Origin: Sipunculus nudus
Taxonomy: Eukaryota > Annelida > Sipuncula > Golfingiida > Sipunculidae
DNA length: 64,000 nt
NCBI GenBank assembly: GCA_026874595.1
Contig: CM049308.1
Coordinates: forward strand, 74,312,624 to 74,376,623
Direction: 5' to 3'
Made by a program: the position numbers and the translations under genes. The notes under the pieces were generated by a model. That model searched no databases and was not told the origin of the DNA. It was given only the letters and a program-made list of their open reading frames with translations. This document shows positions 57,726 to 64,000 of the stretch, in pieces; positions within the stretch are counted from its first letter, which is position 1, and each line of letters starts with the position of its first letter.

Positions 57726-60700
57726 CTTGGTATTGAAAACAATTACAGGCGGAAACAGTAAATGTCATTTTTAAAAATAAATACATACTTGTATCCCAAA
57801 ACAAAGTCGGGGGATACTATGGTTTTATGACGGTCCCCATGCCGCCGCAGATAAATATTGTCCGCGCGATAACTAAAAAAAAATATCTCACGGATCTTTA
57901 CCAAACTTGACATGTGCAAAGGTTCGGTGACAGGACGAAGCCTATCTTAATTGGCTTCATGGCCTTTACTAGGGTGACCTTTACTAGAGCGTCCTTGAAC
58001 TTGAATATTTCCATATTTGCTGAAAATCGCACAAAATCTTAATATCTTAATGAGGAATGCATGGATTGGTCCAAAATTCAAACTGAACGAAGATGTTGGA
58101 TAGCTTTGTCTCCTGTGGGACACAGGTGGTGCTACCTTTCGTCCTTTTCTTGTTTTCACACCTTTTAATAAACCTTTCATTACTACTTGACACTACTGTG
58201 AGCATTATAAAAGTCAAAAACTAATGGTCACATTTCTTTCATTCATATACATAGATATGGGATGAGGTATATTTTAATTGGGGTGATGACCTTCACTATG
58301 GTCTTGACCTTGCATATTTCCATATTTGGTGAAAATATTGTTTCTCAAGTGGATAGATTCACCTATCTGATAATCAAAAATGAAAGATATCAGATAATAA
58401 CTTTACTTTTGAAGTACATGTACTCCTTCTGTTTCCTTCGAATTTGACACAAAATATTTTCACCAATATTTCCACCAATATCTAACTTTTTTTCATGACT
58501 AGTGACCTTGACCTTGGTTTTGAAAGTCACACCTGAAGAAACCCTAGTGGCTTGTCAAGTGTCAATATAGGCTTCGGAAGATGGGGGCCTATTTATGAAG
58601 GGGGTATATCGTATATGCATTGATTGTCTTGGGGTACTATGGCATCTCCAATGCCAAGAAATTTCTAGTTTAATAAGTAGACCTGATTAAAATGGCATAA
58701 CACTGAAATAAAATCTAACAGTCTAAAGGGGAATTTCCCATTTGCTGTCCATGGGATGATTTGAAGGGTATTTTTATTAAAATGACCATCATCGATGGGC
58801 CTGATGTTCCATACGAAAGATCATATCTGTTGGTATATCGGTTAATGGACAGTCGAGTCTGATCTCTTCCGCGCTATGATCAACCTCGAAACAACACCAG
58901 TGATCAATGTTTAAAAACGATATTCACAGTGAATGTCCGGAAAAAGTGTTATGACCATGATATAAGGCTTGAGATTCATATTAAATATCACATGCAAATT
59001 TTAAAGAAACCCGAAAACAGGTTTTTGAGTGATGTAACTCGCATTCTTTTCAAGTGATAGTGTTAATGATAATGATAAACATCGAGATAAACTGCGCAAA
59101 AACAAGATTGTCGGTAGCACCACTTGTTTTAAAACGGTTAGCAATCCAAGTTCTTTCGGCATGCCGATTGATTTAACAATCAACCAATCCCATCATCAGA
59201 AATCTATTTCGTATAATTTTCAGCAAATATGGAACTAGTCAAGGTCAAGGTCACTGTCAAAGAAAAAGTCATGAACCCCACCTGAAGAGGTTTACACCTA
59301 TGACTCGTAATTATATATGCATGTACGCAGTTCTTCTATACAAGATAAAGCTATCCCGGATCTTGTCATAGATTTTTAGAATAATCAGAATACCCTTTCT
59401 TGAGGTATTCAAATTTGTTGTGTAATTTTATCCAAAATGGATTTGAAATTTAAGACTTTTAAGACCACTCACCCATACCTATGTATATGTTAAACTTTAT
59501 AAAACAAGGCCTACAGGCCTAATGCGAACCTGTGCATTGGGAAATACACCAGGTATAATGCTTCAATGCTGGACCATTACTTCTCATGTATATGAACAAT
59601 GCAAGTACTAAACATTTTGAATAAGAAACAATTACACAAACATGAAATTCTGGCATGCTGAAATTCTGGCATGGGTGCACACAAAACAACAAGGGACCTA
59701 TGGGTCACTGTGCTCAGCTGACGTTAACCTTGAAGGTAAAAATCTAAAATAATATCAAATGGAGATAAAGTGTAAGAGGATGAGGTAATAAAGGCCATGG
59801 TTGGTTTATATGATTGGTTTGTATTGATGAGCAAGAAATTGTTGCAAATAATATTTTGTGACCTGACCATGTGTTTCCTAATGTTGAAACTGAAGCATGT
59901 TAGCAGTTTGTGAACAAATGATCTGTACAATTACCATGATCATTAGTTGGCTTTTCGATTGACTGTTGACATTTCAGTAGTTTAAACATTTGTTCAATCA
60001 AATTTTTTTTTTGTATAATATATATTATTAAATATATGTTTTTTTTTATGAAATGTATACAGTTGAAATATAACTAATTAACAACATAAAACATGGCAAA
60101 CAAAGCCTGATCTCAAATTCTGCTGATGCAGGAAAATAATGAACAAATGTTTGTAATAAATCCTCATTTTTTTATCACATCAATTTTTTATTAGTTTATA
60201 TTTCTATACATTTTCAATATAACATATATATCTGAATATAAAAGTTGATTCATAATTCTCAATTGCATCATCATAAATCTCAATCTTGTCAGATAACACC
60301 ACATCATGCATACAAATGTTTATTTATTTTTTACCACAAAAATATATCTTTTAAATCTGCAAAACAATAAATATCTAAAAAAAATACTTGATTTAGATTT
60401 CACAATTTTTAATTGTGTCTTTATTTATCCATAATGTGCTTCATATTTTATCATAATTTAAGCATACTGATGGGTTCCATTATGATTGGTAAAATGATTT
60501 AAAAGAAAAATGATATCTTTTAAAATGCTACATTACACAACATTGCATCTTCTGGATTACACCTTGAATTACTTTTTCAAGGAAAGTTTTTGCATATCAG
60601 AGTGGAAACAGCATTACAATTAAGGAGATACAGTGAAAACAATAACAATACTGCATAACACTTGGTGGGTTGGGTTTGCGGGGGGGGGGGTGATATTGGG

Positions 60701-60726
60701 GTGGTGATATGAGAATAACTGTACAC
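57726..60726. other. Repeat-derived intergenic or intronic DNA
   Basis: Several stretches carry AAGGTCAAGGTCA / TGACCTTGACCTT strings and GGGGGATACTATGG and GGGGTACTATGG blocks typical of dispersed bivalve repeats (57800-58640, 59215-59300). No open gene is recognised. If the minus-strand exons at right are real, part of this could be their intron. Confidence 0.5.
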
Positions 60727-60817
60727 CTGTCACAGCAAGGGATCTCCCCCAGTGACTGTAACAAATCAGAAACCCTGGCATAGCTGACTTCCAGTGACCT
60801 GGAGTGGGACCCTGCAT
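60727..60817 (-). CDS. Probable exon of an unidentified minus-strand gene
   Basis: On the minus strand, GAGGTTACAG precedes and GTGTAC follows this segment. Entered in phase 1 from the exon at 61943-62177 it reads DAGSHSRSLEVSYARVSDLL then QSLGEIPCCDR, with no stop and a phase-2 exit. Function is unknown. Support is the phase match and the open frame. Confidence 0.4.
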
Positions 60818-61600
60818 CTGTAACCTCTAATAAAAGCAAATGACTACAATAGAGCCTCAAGAAAAAAATCAATAACTAGCTTAATTTTCAAGCTTTTATT
60901 TTCAAATTTCAGATTTAAACAAATTAAATATTTATGTTTACATGCTGTGAAAATTAAATCAATGGTACTTACAGGAAAAAAACGTGCCATGGTCAAAGTT
61001 GGGCAAAATTTAAGGTACTGATTTTATTTTTATGCTAATTACTTAAAAAATTTACAAAATTCAGATCTAATTTTGGGTAAGCAATTGAATCTTAATTAAA
61101 CATAGTTATATACTTGGGAAAATAGACTCTAGTTTCAAAATTTTTCATGTTAAGTGAGTAAATATTTTTCCTGATTTTTTACAAAGTCCATTATGTTTGG
61201 GCCCATAACTTAAAGAATTTATACTTAACAGACTTAATTTCTGGCATGTACATAGGAACTATATGGAAGAATATTTATGGTAAATATGAGGAAAAACAGA
61301 TGAGTGGTTTTGATATTAGGCAGTCCTGAAGTGTGAAAATAGGATTTTAATAAAAAATTGAGGTTTTTCCTTAATTTCTCAAAGGAACGAAGTCACAAAG
61401 ACCCAGTTTTCGGCTTGGTAGGAGATCTTGGGGACATCTAACATTATGCTGAATTTTGGATTCCTAGGTCTTACGGTTTCAAAACGTGCCACATCTACGG
61501 ACGGACGGACGGACGGACGGACGGACAGACGGACGGACGACGGACAATGGACCACGACTATAGCTCAGATGACTTATAGTCAGCTGAGCTAAAAATGATT
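60818..61600. repeat. Modular repeat ending in (GGAC)n and a hairpin
   Basis: The (GGAC)n run at ~61499-61537 is followed by a near-perfect hairpin (TAGCTCAGATGACT / AGTCAGCTGAGCTA) and AAAA. The upstream ~500 bp contain short CATAACTTAAAG-type statements of the same repeat style. Confidence 0.72.
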
Positions 61601-61942
61601 GTAGCTGGCACCACCAGTCTTGTATACATCGGAGCTATCAGAGATATATACATATGCCCAATTTCAGACTGATATATCAAACCCCTCCTGAGAAATAAGC
61701 AGGGACACACACTGTGCAAAAATTACTGTAGGTGGCACCACCAGTCTTGTATAAGACAAAGCTATTCGATATGTATAAATATGCCCAATTTCAGGCTGAT
61801 ATATCAAATTCCTTTGTAGAAAAAAAGCAGGCACATATACTGTGCAAAAGTAATTGTAGATGGCTACACCTGTCTTGTAAACGAGAAAGCTATCAAAGAC
61901 AAATAGACAGGTTAAAATATCAGGCCCATACATCAAACTTAC
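61596..61942. repeat. Three tandem ~130-bp repeat modules
   Basis: Modules start at ~61596, ~61729 and ~61858, each with a GGTGGCACCACCAGTCTTGTA-like head (variant in the third) and ATATGCCCAATTTCAG / TGATATATCAAA in the middle. The third module runs directly into the 5' splice site of the minus-strand exon at 61943. Confidence 0.78.
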
Positions 61943-62177
61943 CTGAAGTCTGATACATGAGCTGACCAGGCTTAGTTGAGAAAGGCAGTTGCCCCGAGTG
62001 ACCTGTGACAAATTGCTGCCTCAAGCTACTGCACTGAGTGAACTCTTGACCTATACCTGGCTGCACTTCTTCCAATCCGGGCACTGTGCCAAAACTATTT
62101 ATAGAACTGACATCATCTTGGCTAATGGCCAACATCAAGTCCCTGGCAATCTGCCAATGGTAAACAGGTGCTGCCAT
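61943..62177 (-). CDS. Probable exon of an unidentified minus-strand gene
   Basis: On the minus strand a 78-codon open frame lies between TTGTGTTCAG and a perfect CAG|GTAAGT donor. It starts with ATG: MAAPVYHWQIARDLMLAISQ, then DDVSSINSFGTVPGLEEVQP, and ends STKPGQLMYQTS in phase 1. Codon use and composition look genuinely coding and unlike the repeats around it. The ATG may be the start or an internal Met, since the frame stays open upstream. I do not recognise the protein. Confidence 0.55.
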
Positions 62178-62540
62178 CTGAACACAAAAGTGGTCCCTAC
62201 TTGAAATAAATTTGAAATTTATTTTCCCAATACAAAATGCTCTTCAGTTGACTTTTTATAAAAAAAAAAATCAGGAAGTTGAGTAGATATACCAATAATT
62301 TATATCCACATACAGGTGTCTTTATATAGCCACAGAGAGCTGAATATCCATGATTGTAACATTGCCTGGTATGATGAATAACTTCAATCATAAATCTAAA
62401 TTTTTTAAAAGCTTTTAAAAAATCTTTCTTGTCAATATTAACCAAAGATAACCTGAAATCTAAAAGTCTAGTGGCATGATGTAAACGATGCTGATAAACT
62501 GGTGCTAGGCTAGATGTAACAGCATCACACAGCTAATATA
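62178..62540. other. No recognised feature
   Basis: AT-rich. It may be intron or promoter of the minus-strand gene. Confidence 0.4.
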
Positions 62541-63597
62541 TATGGTAAAATGACTCAATTCAATCTCCATAATTCAGCCAAAATTCATTCATGTGGAACC
62601 ATTAATGACAATTATTATAAGAATTATTGTAGGGATTATTCTTGTAAAATATTTAACAAACTGGCTTCAGTGGCATCAGTTGAAAAATGTTTTGCAGGTT
62701 TATAACTCATATAGGACGATACAGCAAACTGGCTAAGTTCAGCTTCCCGTAACTCAGCCAAAAAGCACTGAACCAAAACCATTTGAACAAACTTGAATTA
62801 TCAACATCCGAGGATAATTAATGTGTGAGATTTAAGAATTTGGCCCAGTGGTTTTTGAGAAGATCTTTGTAGCCACTGAGCTAAAATGGGCTGTTATGGC
62901 ATATGACTTAATTCAGCTTCCCATAACTTAGCCAAAAGTCACTGAAAAGAGACCATTCGAACAAACTTTAGAAAGCACTACCCTAGGATCATTTCTGTGC
63001 GATATTAAACATTTTGGCCATATGGTTTCAGAGAAGAAGTTTTTTGTAGCCCTGAGTGTGATACAGGCACTGATGACCCCGTACAAAAAAGGCTGATGCA
63101 GGTGGCGCCACCAAAACCTCAATTTCAGATATGACCAATGTGACCAACATTGGCATAAAATTTTGTGATGATAGCTACAGCCGTTTCTGAGTTTTAAATT
63201 TTAATAGGCTTTTTTTGCACAGTTAACAAAGTTCAATCTTCTGTAACTTGGCCAAAAATCTCCGAACTGGAACCATTCGAACAAACTTGAGAAAAATTGT
63301 TCCAGGGATCATTTCTGTGAAATATTGGACAAATTGGCTAAACAGTTTCGGAGAAGATTTTTAAAGCTTTTTTTAGCTTTTTCCAAATAAAATCTAAGAA
63401 AATACAGTTAGAAAAAAAATAAACAAAATCCGATATAGTTTTTTAGATGACTGATTATTTGCAAAAATTTGGTTATGCTAGCTCCTGCCGTTTTTGAGAT
63501 AGCTATGGTTAACGTACAGACGACGCACGACGCACGTCAGACGACGCATGACGCCGCACCATCGCATAAACTCAGAGGTTCGCTAAAAAATATCATT
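62541..63597. repeat. Modular repeat with ~180-bp units, ACGACGCACGACG tail and oligo-A
   Basis: Several diverged units carry CATAACTCAGCCAAAA-type heads, CCATTCGAACAAACTTGAG and GGATCATTTCTGTG blocks. One unit has a perfect GGTGGCGCCACC palindrome (63101-63112). The right end is GACGACGCACGACGCACGTC-type sequence, then a TTCGCTAAAAAA terminus. Confidence 0.72.
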
Positions 63598-63714
63598 TTT
63601 TTCTAGCTCACAAGAATTCCCCATTGTCATATATTATCCGAGATTTTCGTCTTGGGATAAAATAAACAGATATTTTATCTTCTATCACAAGATAAAAAGC
63701 ATTAATATTGAGGA

Positions 63715-63715
<1 letters not shown>

Positions 63716-63753
<38 letters not shown>
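63716..63753. repeat. (TTA)n microsatellite
   Basis: About 12 ATT trinucleotide units. Confidence 0.93.
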
Positions 63754-63754
<1 letters not shown>

Positions 63755-64000
63755 GGACCTTATAACCATTAGGGTTTGAGCGGTAGCCTACTATTTTCAG
63801 AAGAAATGCAACTTCTGACCATTGATGTGAATGTCATGTACCAATAGTGGAACAGGAGCCAATTCAACATTTATATCTGTAGTTTATTATATTGAAAATT
63901 GTAAATTATTGTGGCTGCTGTGGACAGACTGGACAAATTTGAAGGGGGTGGGGGTAGCATATATTCCAGATTAAACTATTTCAGTTTGCAGTAAGCTCGC

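Noticed and set aside
1-64000. tRNA, rRNA or other classical RNA genes
   Set aside because: I looked for A/B-box and cloverleaf patterns and for conserved rRNA blocks and saw none I could support by eye.

Overview
This window is genomic DNA from an animal, most likely a bivalve mollusc. It is AT-rich, its genes are split into many short exons by repeat-filled introns, and it carries retrotransposons, a satellite array, TA-flanked miniature transposons and the (GACG)n / hairpin / oligo-A repeats common in bivalve genomes. The species cannot be named from the sequence. Splice junctions below were read by eye from AG/GT signals and codon phase, with no transcript support.

Layout. 1-2.96 kb: broken Ty3/gypsy-like retrotransposon on the minus strand. 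3.5-4.4 kb: modular bivalve-type repeat. 4.96-6.5 kb: satellite with a 64-bp monomer and a 188-bp higher-order unit. 7.8-12.2 kb: two L1/Tx1-like LINE fragments joined tail to tail. 13.6-34.1 kb: a plus-strand gene for a thrombospondin type 1 (TSP1) and MAM domain protein, with nine intact-looking exon modules plus several disrupted ones; about 7 kb of its introns is decayed transposon DNA (23.9-29.2 kb). 37.4-55.9 kb: a second plus-strand gene, complete or nearly so, with 20 exons and about 1,850 residues. 56-64 kb: mainly modular repeats, plus two probable exons of an unidentified minus-strand gene (60.7-62.2 kb).

The second gene is the highlight. It encodes a signal peptide, six tandem ~150-residue cysteine-containing repeats that I cannot assign to a named family, seven cadherin repeats, a membrane-adjacent region, one transmembrane helix and a short tail. 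Five of the six N-terminal repeats are each one phase 1-1 exon, so they probably arose by tandem exon duplication. I know of no described cadherin with this N-terminal half.

The two plus-strand genes are both extracellular or cell-surface adhesion-type proteins made of phase-1 modules and lie head to tail about 3.3 kb apart. The upstream one is in flux: one TSP1 exon has a fresh tandem copy that has already frame-shifted, and three other modules carry frameshifts or a stop. Because every module is phase 1-1, damaged modules could be skipped without loss of frame.
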